From: Ornithodoros turicata
Taxonomy: Eukaryota > Arthropoda > Arachnida > Ixodida > Argasidae
Direction of reading: 5' to 3'
Assembly (NCBI RefSeq): GCF_037126465.1
Contig: NC_088204.1
Span: 22,760,804 to 22,824,803, forward strand
Length of the DNA stretch: 64,000 nt
This document shows, one piece after another, positions 11,775 to 24,215 of this stretch (its first letter is position 1; each line of letters opens with the position of its first letter). Below the pieces are notes generated by a model that searched no databases, had not been told where the DNA came from, and was given only the letters and a program-made list of their open reading frames with translations. The translations under genes and the position numbers were made by a program.

Positions 11775-12009
11775 ATGCGAAGCTCTGTCCAGGGACGAAG
11801 CCTTATACAACAGATCGCCTGCAGTGTCGCCGTGGCTGAACGATCACTAGGCTTCGCCCATCTAACAACTGACGCAGACAAGGTCCTGGTGTCGCCTACA
11901 GACCTGGCTAGTATAGAATACCGCATAGACGGACGAGCCCCGTTGTGCGTTGAAGCCGCGGGTCTCAAGGCCCACATCTCTGGTTCACTCTCATGCATGG
12001 TTAATGTTG
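11775..12009 (+). CDS. Putative internal exon of an unknown gene
   Basis: An open frame is flanked by a good acceptor (ACCTCTGCAG ending at 11774) and a donor (G|GTAAGC at 12010). It would encode about 78 residues of mixed composition, with segments such as LASIEYRIDGRAP and SGSLSCMVNV. I do not recognise a family. It immediately precedes a SINE, so it could be part of an older repeat. The call rests only on splice-like borders and the open frame. Confidence 0.25.
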
Positions 12010-12041
12010 GTAAGCCCGTCCCTCCTACCGGGTTGCTGAAC

Positions 12042-12320
12042 AATGATAATTCGGGCTTTATGTCGCGCGACACAGCCATGATCACGAGCGACGCCGCACT
12101 GGATCCGTTTCTGGATCGATTTTACCTCCTGAGGGGTTTTGCCGACGTGCACCCAGATCTCAACACACGGCACGCCGTACTTAACGCTGCTCGCGGACGA
12201 TGGCATGTCTACGCAACTCGCAGCCACCACGTTAGTGGTGGCTGCGTGACGGGATCGAACCTGCAACCTTGATAAGGCGGTAGCGTCGTGTGTCTCGTCG
12301 TCGTCCCTCCTGCGCCATGA
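12042..12320 (-). mobile_element. tRNA-derived SINE (degraded)
   Basis: Read on the minus strand, a tRNA-like head contains a B-box-like GGTTCGATCCC and is followed by a body that aligns with the SINE at 16521-16815. Shared blocks on the plus strand are ACGTCGCG/ATGTCGCGCGAC, ATCA-GAGCGACGCC, ACACGGCAC-CCGTA and CGCGGA-GATGGC. This copy is more diverged in its A-box half. Confidence 0.65.
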
Positions 12321-15147
12321 ATTTTATAGTGCCTCTTGTTCAGACATTACGGGGTATTTGACGTCCATACTAATATGCCCTCAGGCAATGGAGAGATCTT
12401 GAATGGAGAATCTAACCCATTGTTCATGGTGACAACATAGAGATGAGCATCACAGTGAGCGCTGAAGTCATACATTGTCCAGAGAAGCCGAACTGAGTTT
12501 GCCCGTATAGAACAAGTAATGTCCCGTATGTGCGGGGAGCTTCTCTCTCTATATATATGGCTTCGCCCCAGGACGTTGCCGATAGACCTGATTGGCTTGT
12601 GCCATGGCGCGCGTCATCGCATCGTCCATGGGCCGCAGCAAGTCGAGCATTATAATACCCCGCTACACCAAACTACTACGTGTGCGTTGCACCGGTGGAA
12701 CTGTGGAGGGGTGGACAGTGACACGTGTTTTATGGAACGGAGACTTCAAACACGCCACGAAGGTAGAGCAGAAAGTTAGATATAGAGATACATGTGGAAT
12801 AGCTTCCCTCCGGAATAGCTTTTGTCTCCCAGCACTTTGAGGCTGAAGGGAAAACGTGGTTAATGTTCAGTTGTTAGGCGCTAAGTGGCGGTGGATGTTG
12901 GAAAAAAGACACAGGTTAGTAATCGAAACACTCCGACAGGCTTGTGCAGCGTTTTGAGAAACCGCCCAGCAATCCGAATTCCGAATGCAATATGGATATA
13001 TTCGGATATAGAGTTGGAAGAATGTCTCTTCCAAACCGAGTATACTCATATAAAACGAAAGAAGGAAGTCACTGAAAAGGTTAGCCAGCTGTAGGTCTCG
13101 AAAGCACATTGTCCTTATGCACTTGAGGCTTGTGAGCTGTGTTGTCCTTTCTTCTGTGTTCCAGCCTCGGAAGATCAATTTCCATCATACTCAAATAGCT
13201 CTGGAGTTGCTCGCATAATCCCGAAAACGCCACAAACAGAAGGTGTACAACAAAGTCCTGCTTCGTGCGAAAATCCGTATATGCATATCACGTTCATGCG
13301 GTATATCAGCTTGTGTGCTGCTTATGTGTATGATTTAGTTATACAGGGCGTTTTTTAATATAGTTTACAGATGTTTTATAAAAAGAGATATAAGCAGCAT
13401 CCATATCACTTTTTCAGGTGACTGAAACGGCCACGGGGATATCCTCCCAAAGACAGTATGAATAACTACAACACGAATAACTACCTAAATTCAATTAACT
13501 CATTAACTCTTTCATTATGAGATTTCATGTGAAAGCGTGACAGCAGAATGGTAGACAATCCCCGTTGAAAGCCATTCCATTTTAAAAGAACCCTGAGAGG
13601 TGCACGTACGTCAAACTATCTATTGCGGAATTAACTTGCAAATTCAAATCAGCCGAAACCGCGCCGACAGGGAGAGCACAGAGCTGTTTATGAGGAGAGT
13701 TTGGCCATTCTCTGATCCTTTGCCGCCCGCAGATGGGGAGCAGCCGTGACGTCAGAACCGTCGTCGCTCCGCCCACTTGGCCGGGATGAAAGGCGAGCCG
13801 CGGCAGCACGGGGAGATTTTAAGGCTGTAGCTCTGCTCCAAAATGGGGGAATGGGACATTTCAGGGCGATAGCTCTGATCCAAAATGGTGCCACTGGCCT
13901 TGGCGCCGCCCATCGTGTGGCGTAAAATGGTGCGCTCCGAGACAGACTCCTCCCACTGGACAAACTCTAATAAACGGCCCTGGGAAAGCTCGGAGGACGG
14001 CCGCTCATTCCACGTCAGGGCGGAACACGAATGCCCTCAAAAATCTCAGTTACTCTCATTAACTTACTCGTTCACTTTCCATTACAGAGAGGCTACGCGG
14101 GGAAGCCCTCGACGACATGGAACAGCTCTCTCAAGGCACGCACGATAATGGATCAAAGTAAGAGAAGAGCCCAAATAAGTGATTTCTCTGACCATAACTT
14201 ATGCGTTACCTTCTATAGGGCAGAACGTTTCTACAACAACGTGATGTGGGTCGGAGCGGTCTTCGAAACAATCATATCGAAGCTGCATTCAGACGTACAA
14301 GACTCTCGTATTCGAAGTGAGGGCGCCGTCATCAGTCAACTTCACAGCTGGCACAACACGCTCCATCAGTGCAGTTCTGTGGATCAGTTTGTCATGGATA
14401 CCTTCCTATAGATGCAGCTCCATTTGAACATAAGCGTCTTAGTATAAACTGCACTGAAAAGACACAAAAAAAAAACTTCACATATATCAACGCTCACCCA
14501 CAGCATATGCGAACAAAAACAAAATCAACAAATCATACAGAAGGCCCATGAACGGGTCACCACTGGTTTCTGTGTCTCTGTACAAATATTACGATCGCAA
14601 ATTTCATGGTGGTTTGACTTCTTTCATCTAACATGTACATAACACAAACAGAACTTCAAAACATGAAACTCTCCTAGGGCACCACCGTTCCGAGCCGCAC
14701 AAGTGGAGACGTCACTGCCGGTTCATATATTGCCTGGGAACGGGACAAAGCTTTCCTTGTTTCACGTCGTCGTGTCCCAGATTCGCTAGGTCACGATGCC
14801 ACCCCGTTATTGTCCGAGCCTCCAAGGCCTGGTTAGGTGCGGCTGGCCGACGGGATGAATACGTTGGTTATCCGCTGGTGACCCACTTTCCCTAAACGTT
14901 GTGCTGCTATGTATGACAGTGGGTCCACGTAGCATAGCGAATCGAAGCGAGTCGCGACGACAGGAACTTCAGAAGGTGACATAGGAACGACTTGCAGACC
15001 ATGGTGACGCCTTAATTTTGTCACATGAGGTATACTTACGTACTTCTCGGCATATAAATGACTGGGCTGCTTCATGTGTTCCTCGTGAATGGCTATCGAA
15101 AGATGTTATCGTAGTAAGAGACTACAGGACCTAACTGATGGCTATCA
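12321..15147. other. No gene seen; repeat-rich
   Basis: Short open frames only. An ACAGGGCGTTTTTTAAT end near 13344 resembles termini of arthropod DNA transposons but has no partner I can see. A local duplication occurs at 13820-13900 (TAGCTCTG-TCCAAAATGG twice). Confidence 0.5.
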
Positions 15148-15460
15148 TCACACAAAATGATATGGATACTGGGCTGAATGGTAGTATGCGGCGGTGCAGG
15201 CTTTTAATACCCCTTTAATGTAAGTTCCAAAAATGGAGTCTTGCAGTGGGCACTCCAAAGCTGGGAATAAACCACTACCCGAGAAACGTGATGACGTTGG
15301 TAGACAGACTGAAACAGAAACAAATCGGATGGAGAAGGCTGGGTTCCACCAATGGGCACTTGCTCGGTGCCTCCTATTGAAAGTAGCACAGAAGGTCGCG
15401 TCCCTTTCAGGGTCCATCGTAATCTCCTCAAGACCGTGGCTTTCGGGCGCGACCTTGTTC
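15148..15460 (-). repeat. Interspersed repeat, same family as 63290-63505
   Basis: The minus strand matches the plus strand at 63290-63505: shared GAAAGCCACGGTCTTG, GGACGCG, GAGCAAGTGC, GTGGAACCCAGCC, TTTCAGTCTGTCTACCA and GACGTTTCTC-GGTAG blocks in the same order. No open frame is conserved between copies. Identity of the family unknown. Confidence 0.75.
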
Positions 15461-15545
15461 TCCCTTAGCTTGGAGCATGGTTCACCTCTACCAAACTGGC
15501 GGCTCTGATGAACACTATGACGTCAACACAGTCGCGGGACTAAAA

Positions 15546-15772
15546 TACCGCCCACAAGCTGACATTTTTCCCTCTGTCTGTTTCACGTTCACATCACCAC
15601 GTATAGGTGGCGCCACCTCGAACTCCTGCATCTGATCCATCTGGTTGTTGGCTGTTCTATAGGTTTTAGTTTTGCTTCGTCTGCAGGCAGCGCCACCAGC
15701 CAGCGTCTCCAGGCGCGCGGTGATGTGAACGTGAAGCAAATAGAGGAAAAAAATGGCGATTTGTGGCCGGTA
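15546..15772. mobile_element. MITE with about 50-bp TIRs
   Basis: The left arm TACCGCCCACAAGCTGACAT with TTCACGTTCACATCACC is mirrored by the right arm GGTGATGTGAACGTGAA with TTTGTGGCCGGTA. The 227-bp element has no open frame. Confidence 0.7.
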
Positions 15773-16520
15773 GAGGCCACAGGAAATGCACGGGGTGAGA
15801 ATTTACTTCGCTTCTAACTTTTTTCTACAAAGTGAAATTTTCTACATGTGAAAAAATATGGATAAAACTTCAGGCGAATGACAACTACTCTGCAGAGTTT
15901 GAAGCACCAGAGACATTATCTTTACGAGACATTTTTAAGACTCGATGGAAATGTGTAACCTTTGCTAAATTCACCCTGTATACTTGGGAGAGAGCTCCAG
16001 AGTGCTAGCTGATGGTTATCATTACACCGAATTCAGAAAGCCTTACTAGACAATTTCATAGAGCTAGGTATGCGCTTATCTTCCTGCTCGCAGTATATTA
16101 TGTTGTAGAGGACGATGGTCTTCCTCCACATGAGTCCTGACCGGCGATGATGGATGGATGGATGGATGGATGGATGATGGAATCACACCAAGTGGTAGAA
16201 CTGGCTGGCAGGCGCAGTGGCGCGCGCGAGCAGAGGCACGTCGTTACCATCGTCGTCCACGGGCCACCACAATGTCAAGGCCCTTATGTACTCCTCGGTT
16301 TATGTAGCACTGGAAGTCCTATCTCTTGTGGTCGCATCATTGTTTTCTGATGGATTCTGTATATCTGTGATAAGCCCTCACATTTTACGGCTCCTTGTAT
16401 GTATGTCTACAAATATTCCTGCATAGACACGTGCAAACCTTACAACTGATAAAGGACACGAACCGCCCGCCAGCGTGGACGAAGATGAAGACTGAGCGAG
16501 TGCGCTCGCGCATCGTTGTT
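15773..16520. other. No gene seen; contains an ATGG microsatellite
   Basis: 16147-16180 is a (GATG)n run that explains the repetitive peptide of an otherwise spurious small frame. A lone TTCACCCTGTATAC end near 15972 resembles the right end of the element at 9952-10784. Confidence 0.6.
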
Positions 16521-16815
16521 CAATAATAATAATAATAATAATTCAATAATTGGGTGTTTACGTCGCGAGACAACTGAGATCATGAGCGACGCCACAGCGG
16601 TCGGTCTGTGGATTGCTTTTGCCCACCTGAGGGTTCTTTAACGTGCGATGAAAGCTCATCACACGGCACCCCGTATTTAACGTCCCTCGCGGAAGACGGC
16701 GTGTCTAAGCAACTTGTACCCTGCCACCAAGTTGTTGGCCTCCTCGGCCGGGTTCGAACCTGCGATCTCGGGATCAGAAGGCGAACACGCTACCGACTGA
16801 GCCACCGAGGCCGGT
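16521..16815 (-). mobile_element. tRNA-derived SINE, well preserved
   Basis: The minus strand starts with a tRNA-like head: A-box-like GGTGGCTCAGTCGGTAGCG and B-box GGTTCGAACCC, about 70 bp in all. The unique body ends in CGTAAACACCCAATTATT and an (ATT)n tail, seen on the plus strand as AATAATAAT at 16521-16545. RNA polymerase III promoter boxes are intact. It would be mobilised in trans by a LINE. Confidence 0.85.
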
Positions 16816-17314
16816 ATCGTTGGTCGATCCGGGTTGTTGCTTGATCAGTAAACTACAAGTTGCACTCATCCCGGGGCTCGTTCTTAGGTATATACAGCAT
16901 TTTGGCGACGAGTGGACCTGCGACGGCTATGACTCACGAAGAGATCCAGGACACACTCAATCCGACCGACGTCGGAGCGAGAAATACCGATGTCCAGGTT
17001 CAGTAGGCAAGCGGATGCTGTAATGTGAGGAAGCACACGTCCACGGCGAGCGCCTACGCGTTTCGGGTACTCTTGACTTTCACCGTGGCTTCGTCCGTAA
17101 CGCCGGGAGGTGTTATGTACTGTAGCTGTAAATATAATATACCGCTAGCGCGGACGAATTGCAAGACTGAGCGAGTGCCCTCGCAGATCGTTTCGGGTGG
17201 TTGTTTGGGTAGTCAATAAACTACAAGTTGGACACGACCTGGTGCTCTCGTTCTTTGCTATGTAACGCGTAGACAATTTTAGTTGCATAGCGTTGCGTTG
17301 TGCAGGGTGGGTGC

Positions 17315-17322
17315 TATAAAAG
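17315..17322 (+). promoter_or_regulatory. Candidate TATA box
   Basis: TATAAAAG in GTGCTATAAAAGGTCAGTCA lies about 130 bp upstream of the Met codon of the small open frame at 17448. Confidence 0.4.
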
Positions 17323-17447
17323 GTCAGTCACATTTTCGCGCGCGACGCTACACCGACTAGACTTCTGCTGCCACAAAGTGAATAATTTATGCAAGAGAAA
17401 CTTACGAAAAATATCGTAGTTTCCAGCCACTGCGTAACAAAATAAAT

Positions 17448-17750
17448 ATGGCTACGCAAAGTGTCGTCGTCTTGTGTTTCCTATGCGCTATATCGGTGGA
17501 TGGAGGCGATTTTTTTTATAGGTCTTCTGGCATAAATTATCTGAGGCAGAGGAAGTATGTGCTTCAAGGACGTATCGCGTCAAGGAGGTTTCACGTTTTG
17601 CACGAAAATGTGACTAAGCATTTAGGGTACCCACCTCGTACAGTAGCGAGTACGGGAGCAATTTATCAGTCATATGGAAGCCCTAAGATACAAATAATTC
17701 TTTCATGTAAAATGCTATTTGCTGTGCGGAATATCTGCGATCAGCCCTAA
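17448..17750 (+). CDS. Small putative secreted protein or first exon (unknown)
   Basis: The 100-residue frame begins with a hydrophobic N terminus (MATQSVVVLCFLCAISVDGG) that looks like a signal peptide cleaved near residue 19-20. A TATAAAAG motif lies upstream at a plausible distance. The rest has no recognised domain and is basic. A T-rich tract ending in ATAG at about 17520 could instead be a splice acceptor, so the reading frame may not be continuous in the mRNA. It may be a genuine short secreted protein or chance. Confidence 0.3.
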   Translation: MATQSVVVLCFLCAISVDGGDFFYRSSGINYLRQRKYVLQGRIASRRFHVLHENVTKHLGYPPRTVASTGAIYQSYGSPKIQIILSCKMLFAVRNICDQP

Positions 17751-18845
17751 AAACGTTCTGTCTGTCTCTCCGCGTGAAGCATCACGACGCCTAACCGTTT
17801 TGCAAAGTAAAGCGCCTCCAGTGTCGCTTTCTGTACGCTCCGTTTAGTTCTTGCAGTGTTTTGCACGGCCTTAGCGCTCAAGATTACACTTGTACAAAGT
17901 CGCTTGCCTTGCAGTGTCAAAGTGTGGTCTGTTCCGCCTATATAGCGTTTTATGTTAACGTATACTATCCCTTATAATCAGTAGTATACCGCCCTAATGA
18001 ACGAAAATATCAGCATAAGGACTCTACGCATAAAATACCAGTCGACGGCTTACTTCTGAAATACCCATTACGTATATGGAATACTTAAAGGTAAACAATT
18101 TGATCGTTTTATGGCGTTTACTATTTGTTTTTATTCTCTTGAGAGTGTACTTACGTAGTACCTAAAGTAATTGCAGTACTTTCACTTGACTTCAAGAAAT
18201 TCTACAGAATAATACTCTGTACTTTACCAGAAGTACATAGTGCTTTTGGTTGAAGTGCCCGAAGTATCCTTCTGTCAGCCTTGCTAGCTCGTTGTATGAT
18301 AACCGGCACCACGCCTGACCCACTACCGCAGCGTTATTGTGGTGTTCAGAGCACTGTGCCTCGGCCTATTTTAGCCAGTTAGCAATCCTGTCGGAGCCAA
18401 TGATTTGTCACTCCTCAACGCGTTCTTCCGATTTGTTTGCTTATATCTAGTGTTCCGAGTTTTCGGAGTTTCTATTTTGGAAAATTCGGAAGATGTTTAT
18501 CGGAGTTGTGAACTTTTCCGAAATTCGGAGCTTTCCGGACGATTAAACAGTCTGAAAAATGAACGGCGTCAAATTGTGAGCAAACATCGCAGAGACAATG
18601 CAATGTGCTAAAATGACTTGAGACCACACGGTGTAGTGTATTGCGCGTACAGCGATGTTTGTGTAGTGCGATGTAGCGCAAGGATGTTTAACTACCCGGA
18701 GCTATTGTAATACAAACAGGCGTATTTGCACAAATTTCATTCTTCTTGATCTTTCTTTCCTGTTCATGATCACAACCCTTAGCATGGAGCATGCCCGTTC
18801 CTTCACACTAAATACTGGGAAACCCAGAATGTCCAAGCTTGCACG
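17751..18845. other. No gene seen; AAGTAC-rich patch
   Basis: 18120-18260 is studded with AAGTAC/GTACTT motifs; the same style recurs at 21095-21205. Nearby 18440-18540 has repeated TTCGGA/TCCGAA motifs. No coding signal. Confidence 0.5.
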
Positions 18846-20497
18846 CACTCTAAAAAATAAAACTCCTTTTTAGGTGTAATTGGGGTGTATTTGGGGTGTA
18901 TCAATTGCTTTACTCCCTTATTACACCCTCAATAAAAAGAATACACCCTGTTTTTGATCTGAAATGGGTGTAATATGTGTATGTCCCGCTCTGCAGGGTG
19001 TAATTTTGAGAATTGGTGTGAAAAAGGTGTAGTGGCCATCAAATTTCTAATGCAAACAGTGTGCTGTTTGCTCTGTGTTCTCCAGCTTTGGCGGTTGGAG
19101 ATAGTTGTGGTAGTTTTCGTGTTCTTTGGGAGGTCGTTTGGTGAACTACAGGTCATTTGACCATCAGAGTTTAGTATGCACTGCAAGGATTATGGTTCCG
19201 GGTCTCGAACGGATGCAAGCAACAGATGCGCCATGCCCATCGGATCGAGTAGCTTGTCCGAGCGTCTCGCTGCAGCGTGCTGTTTGGTAAGTGTTGTCGG
19301 TGTATTTTGTCTTGTCTGCTTGTCTGGTTGATTGAGGTGCCTTTGAAGCGGGTATTTTGAGATTATGTTTGAACCCAAAGTGGAATGCACGGATTAGATC
19401 AGAGAACAGTGCGCGTCGCGTTGTAACGGTCACTTGTGGCCGTTAGGCAAAGTCAAGGGGTATACGTAACAAACGATGTTGGTGCAATTTGTGCTAGCAA
19501 GTAAATCAGCTGGCAAGACTCAACAACTCAAGAGGCAAGAGGTAGCGGGCAATGAAACCACAAGGCCACAACTCTTCGATTTCCGGTCAGATGGGCTGAG
19601 TCAATGGTTGTGCGCGTCTTCTGAACAAGGCCCTGGCAAGTTTGTTTGTTGGCGATGTCAGAATGGTGTAATTGGTAATACACTTGACCAGAAATCAGAG
19701 AGGTATGGGTTCGGGTCTCGCTACCGACACTTCGCTGACCCTTTACCGATTGCAGCTTTGTAGGGACATTGGTCTTGTAACTACACTATGATTGTGTGCT
19801 TCTTAATTTCTACGTTATTTTAGTATATTCGTCTGATTTTTAACTAGTCACATTATTACTATGGTTTTGGCGTATTATAGCTTGAGTTGCTTTTGCGCCA
19901 ATAAAATTCAATCATTATCATTTATCGATTGCTTTACTTTCTATCTTGAGCTGCTTACATGTTGACGAGGGCTGTGTTTGTGTATACTCTTAATTCTTCT
20001 CTAGCCTCAGCCATCTGCATAACTGTCATGTAATTTGTGGTTCGCCCTTAATTTCATTAAGAAATTTCACAGTTCATTTTTTCTTTCACTACAGAGGCAG
20101 GACTTCTCTTGGCCTCTCCGTAATGCCTTCATCTTGGTCGACATGTTGGTGGACACTTTTGTGTTGTATTGTGCGGTGACTATGTAATTCTTATTGCAGT
20201 GCATGCAGTGTATTATAGGTAATCCAAATAAAGAATATGCCTGTTATTTTAACCGTTGTGTTTCTGTTGCCCTCGGCATAACACCCTTACTGAAGGATGT
20301 TGTCTTGCCTGGGGGTGTAGACATACACCAAAAAGGGAGTCAGTTAGGGTACCGCTAGATTACACCAAAAGAGGTGTTCAGAGAACACCATTTCTGAGGG
20401 GTGTAGTTTTGCCAGAGGGTGTATATATACACCAAAAAGGGAGTCAGTTAGGGTATCGTCAAATTACACCCAAAAAGGAGTTATATTTTTTAGAGTG
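18846..20497. mobile_element. 1.65-kb non-autonomous DNA transposon, CACTCTAAAAAAT ends
   Basis: The left terminus CACTCTAAAAAATAAAACTC is inverted at the right terminus (GAGTTATATTTTTTAGAGTG). Both subterminal zones carry many GGTGTA/TACACC hexamers. Internal open frames are short and there is no transposase. An internal tRNA-like stretch near 19652-19725, with a GGTTCGGGTCTC B-box-like core, may be a nested SINE fragment. No obvious target duplication. Confidence 0.75.
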
Positions 20498-22449
20498 CGC
20501 GATAGTAGAGGACAGTGCGCAATGTGAGAGCTTCAGAACTGTACTGGGGATACATTCAACGTCAGGTGATATTCATAGTATTGTCCCATGCCAAACTAGC
20601 CGAGTGCCCGGGATCAAGTACAGTCACTAGGACCGAGTATGCATAGCACAGAAGAGACAAGTGTGTGCTCTAGTACCCTCCTTTTGGACCATTCATACGA
20701 CCAGCGACCCTGAAGGAGGCTACCACTTCTGACTTTTTTTTGTCTTTTTTGACCAGTTTGGACTTTGGAATCGAAAAGTGTGTGGAAGTGCGTGGGAGAA
20801 CGGGGACAAAGGAAGACGGAAACCGAAAAAAAAACAAAAAAAAAACGTAAGGCCGTCGCATGGGCGTTGGACAAATTTGAACTTATCGGATAAATCCGAT
20901 TTCTCGAAAAACACCGGCAAGAGCTTATCAAAGTTTATCGGATAAATACGAAAAGTCGGAAGCCTGGTGTCATAGCTTATGAACATAGCGTCCGTATGTT
21001 GTGTGTCTAAGGGAACTTGAACGTTAGTATGTGCATATTAGTCTCCGAAAATACCTATACGAGGAGCGGTAGCCAAAAAGCACATCAGGTGCGTCTCTCG
21101 GTACCTCGTACTTCACTTGAAGTATTTAGCACCTGCAGCACTTTTTACTGTAAGTACATTATTTTGAAAGCACTTAATACTTTACTTGATGTACTTTCAC
21201 TGGTGCTTTGCCCATCACTGGTCTTCGACATACATTCTGAATTATGACCATCATAACTCAAGGCCTTATACTTTGCCACTCAATTCTATTGGCATAGAGT
21301 TTTAGCTGTTTCGAATTGTTCAGGTTGGACAGACAAAAGAGGTCACAGGATAATTGCTTTTACCAAATCATTTTATTTTAACACACACACACACACACAC
21401 AAAAAAAAAAACACGTACTCGTGCCACACGTACCAAAAGACCCCCTATTATATTTGTTGATCAGCGTTCTTCCTTTTCGTTTCCCGGTCACCCTTGCGAC
21501 AAGCATGCGGACAAGGTGCTGTTATGTAAAGGAAATAAATAAACTTATAAGGGGGAAGGAAAGGTAAGGGACCTCTTGGGGGATGTGGCACACGTCCAGA
21601 GGGTACGGAATACACGAGTACTGCAGGTATCCCTGGCTGTGCTTCAGGTGCCCTCGTGTGTCCTTGCTCTTCGTTTTTCTCAACGGCTGCCGGTTTGCTG
21701 CGTAAGGATAAACAAACACAATTAACGTTTTCGAATTTCACGACACTGTTATGAGACATTCCGTTTCCGCACCGTATCAATACGCGGCTGCCGCTGCGTG
21801 CAAAGTTTCTCCCGCCTTGTAGGTGTAGTAGCTCTGGTGCGATTTGATCTCTCACACAACTCCTACAGACACAACGGGAGTTTTCCTCTGGGCAAGGGAG
21901 AGGGTACCGTTTGGCGACACCACGTGACGAACTGTCTCTCCACTCACAGGACAGTTATACCGGGGTATTCGTAGGCCGGCATGGATCAACAGAGGAAACC
22001 ACGTGCGCATCAACCATGAAGTGTTATTCCGGTATATGGGAGAGGAACCAATCAATAAGATCCCTCCACGGGTAATAGGGGAGACAGGGAGTCTCTGGAG
22101 CTGCAGACAGCAGACCCACTTGAGTAGCATATTGCGTATCATGCTCACGGTAGCCCGTTCTCATTGTGTGCATTGTCATCAAGTGAGGAACCTGTCTTGT
22201 CTTGGTGTGTATTTTAAGAAAAAAATATCTTCCACAAAACAGCACTACAAAGGATACTGCCCGGACGGCCGTTTCGTAAGCCGTGCAATCGAAGACACGG
22301 GGGAAGACCACGTTATAAGGGGCCCTTCTTCAGTATATGAAGGACAGGCTCCCAGACCAAACCAGGGAGACCAGAACACGTATTGTGTGTGCATTGTCAT
22401 TAAGCAGGAGAACTATCTATGGAGGTAGTCTCCGTTAGACAGGCGTTAA
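20498..22449. other. No gene seen; repeats
   Basis: Contains repeated TTTATCGGATAAAT motifs near 20880-20950, AAGTAC clusters (21095-21205), an (AC)n microsatellite with an A-run (about 21379-21412), and a direct repeat of GTGTGCATTGTCAT (22169 and 22388). 22259-22350 is distantly similar to 56774-56880. Confidence 0.5.
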
Positions 22450-23112
22450 CTCCACGTTACAAGCTAGATTCCTAAATTCGTGCTAAAATCTCCCACTGCG
22501 AAAATCTTATCAACCAACCCCAGATGTCAACCAACACCTGCCAACTTTGCCCAATCGACAACCTGCAGCTGCTTGGCCTTCATGGTAAACCCCCGAACGT
22601 TTAAGGTAGCAAGACTGAACGGAGACATTAAAATGAAACGAAATGCAGCGAACTTAACACTAGGACTCATCGTCTATTTGAGACTCATCATGCACCTGGA
22701 AGCCGTCGGAAGACACGCGCATACGTTTAGCGACAGGAGATGGAAAATTCCTATCACCCGCATGCACTATTTTAACGTCCTCATCAATCACCAAGCGCTC
22801 GGAGTCTGAGGACGCGACACTATCCTCCTCGTCACCGATAGCTTCAGTAATCTGGGAGTTACAACCTGCCACTACACTGTCACCAACAACAGGACTCGCG
22901 ACATAAATTGGAGCGGCATCTCTTGCATTAAGAGCACCGCCACTGACTACCATGGCTACAACACTAACAGGCATCGTAACGACCCTAACAGCAGTGATAC
23001 TAACAGCGGTGTCACCGGCATCCGCACCGTCACCACTAGCCGCATCTCCACTATCATTATCACTGCCACCACTAGCAGCGAAAGGCTCTTCCGCCACACT
23101 AACGGTATTCAT
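22450..23112 (-). pseudogene. LINE fragment: ORF1-like acidic frame plus start of endonuclease ORF2
   Basis: On the minus strand a 150-residue Ala/Ser/Asp/Val-rich frame (23112-22660) is followed by a new Met at about 22645. That second frame begins SPFSLATLNVRGF-KAKQLQ, the characteristic start of a LINE apurinic-like endonuclease. After about 35 codons it meets a stop, and a later VGDF motif appears only about 15 codons downstream, so most of the endonuclease has been deleted. The upstream frame may be an ORF1 remnant of the same element. Confidence 0.55.
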
Positions 23113-24215
23113 TTATTTATTTTTTGTATGTACGTCAAAGGCCCGCAGAGCGGGTACAACATGCCGGAGTGGAACATAACAGAACAAAGGAGGCAAATGA
23201 ACATAAGAAAAAGTCAGGCACGTGATACATCCCATAAAATACAAAAAAAAATGCAATGGGCCAAAATATCTGTACAGGTCACAAGGCACGAACAGCAAAA
23301 CGCAAAAAGTTATGAGTAAGAAGAGGATTAACTAGGGCGAGCAGAATAAATCGTGGATTGCTTGCTTAAAAGTCAAATGATCACTAATTGTAGCAATGTC
23401 ACGAGGAAGATTGTTCCACCAACGTGAAGTTCGCGGAACACAAGACTGGAGTATTACATCGGTATTCTCTAACCTTAAACACATGATCCACACGGTGAGA
23501 TATATGGCTAGGGGGCAGCAGTATAGAGGAGTAGAGGAAGCTATTGTGGAAGGTTTTGTGAAAAAGTAGCAGGGCAGAAATCCTACGACGAAGGGTCAAT
23601 GTGGTTAAACCGAGCTTCAATTTTATCGCAGAGACACTGCTGTCGGAACGATAGTCACAGGCTATGAACCGGGCGGCCCGGTTTTGAACCTTCTCCAAAG
23701 AGCCTATGAGGTACGCCTGATGAGGGTCCCATATCGCCGCGGCATATTCAAGCTTTGGCCTCACGAATGTCGTATAGGCTAACTTTTTCACCGACACTGG
23801 GGCCAGTCTCAGAGTCCGCCGAAGGAATCCCAAGGTTCGATTAGCGGCAGCTATAGTCAGAGGGATGTGATGAGACCAAGAAAGCTTGCTACTTAGATGA
23901 ATCCCGAGGTACTTATATGAGGTAACGTGTTCAAGCAGAGACGAACCACAAGAGTATTGAAATATTGTGGGGGTGGACCGCGTGAACGACATTGATTTAC
24001 ATTTATCGGCGTTAATAGGTAACTGCCATGAGAAGCACCAGGAAGCGATCTTATGAAGGTCATCTTGGAGTGCAATTTGTTCTGACGAACTTGATATATA
24101 ACGATAAATGACGCAATCATCAGCAAATAGGCGAATACGAGATGTCAATCCAGATGGAAGGTTATTAATGTAAATGAGAAATAATAGGGGGCCAATAACC
24201 GAACCCTGAGGGATT
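23113..24215 (-). pseudogene. CR1/Jockey-like LINE reverse transcriptase fragment
   Basis: Minus strand, 5' truncated. It starts at PQGSVIGPLLFLIYINNLP and runs through the catalytic LFADDCVIYR, NADKCKSMSF, YLGIHLSSKLSWSHH and the thumb region (FLRRTLRLAP; VRPKLEYAAAIWDP), then AARFIACDY. The frame is open to 23399; the conserved tail WWNNLP...F then continues in another frame, so there is a frameshift near 23425. The 3' end is an AATAAATAA-type tail at 23113, directly abutting the fragment at 22450-23112. Reverse-transcriptase catalytic residues are intact but endonuclease and 5' parts are absent. Confidence 0.85.

Noticed and set aside
16737..16815. Functional tRNA gene
   Set aside because: Promoter boxes are good, but the acceptor stem does not close and the sequence continues into a SINE body with a repeat tail.
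22660..23112. Host gene encoding a 150-residue acidic protein
   Set aside because: Low-complexity composition and direct continuation into a LINE endonuclease start make a LINE ORF1 remnant more likely.
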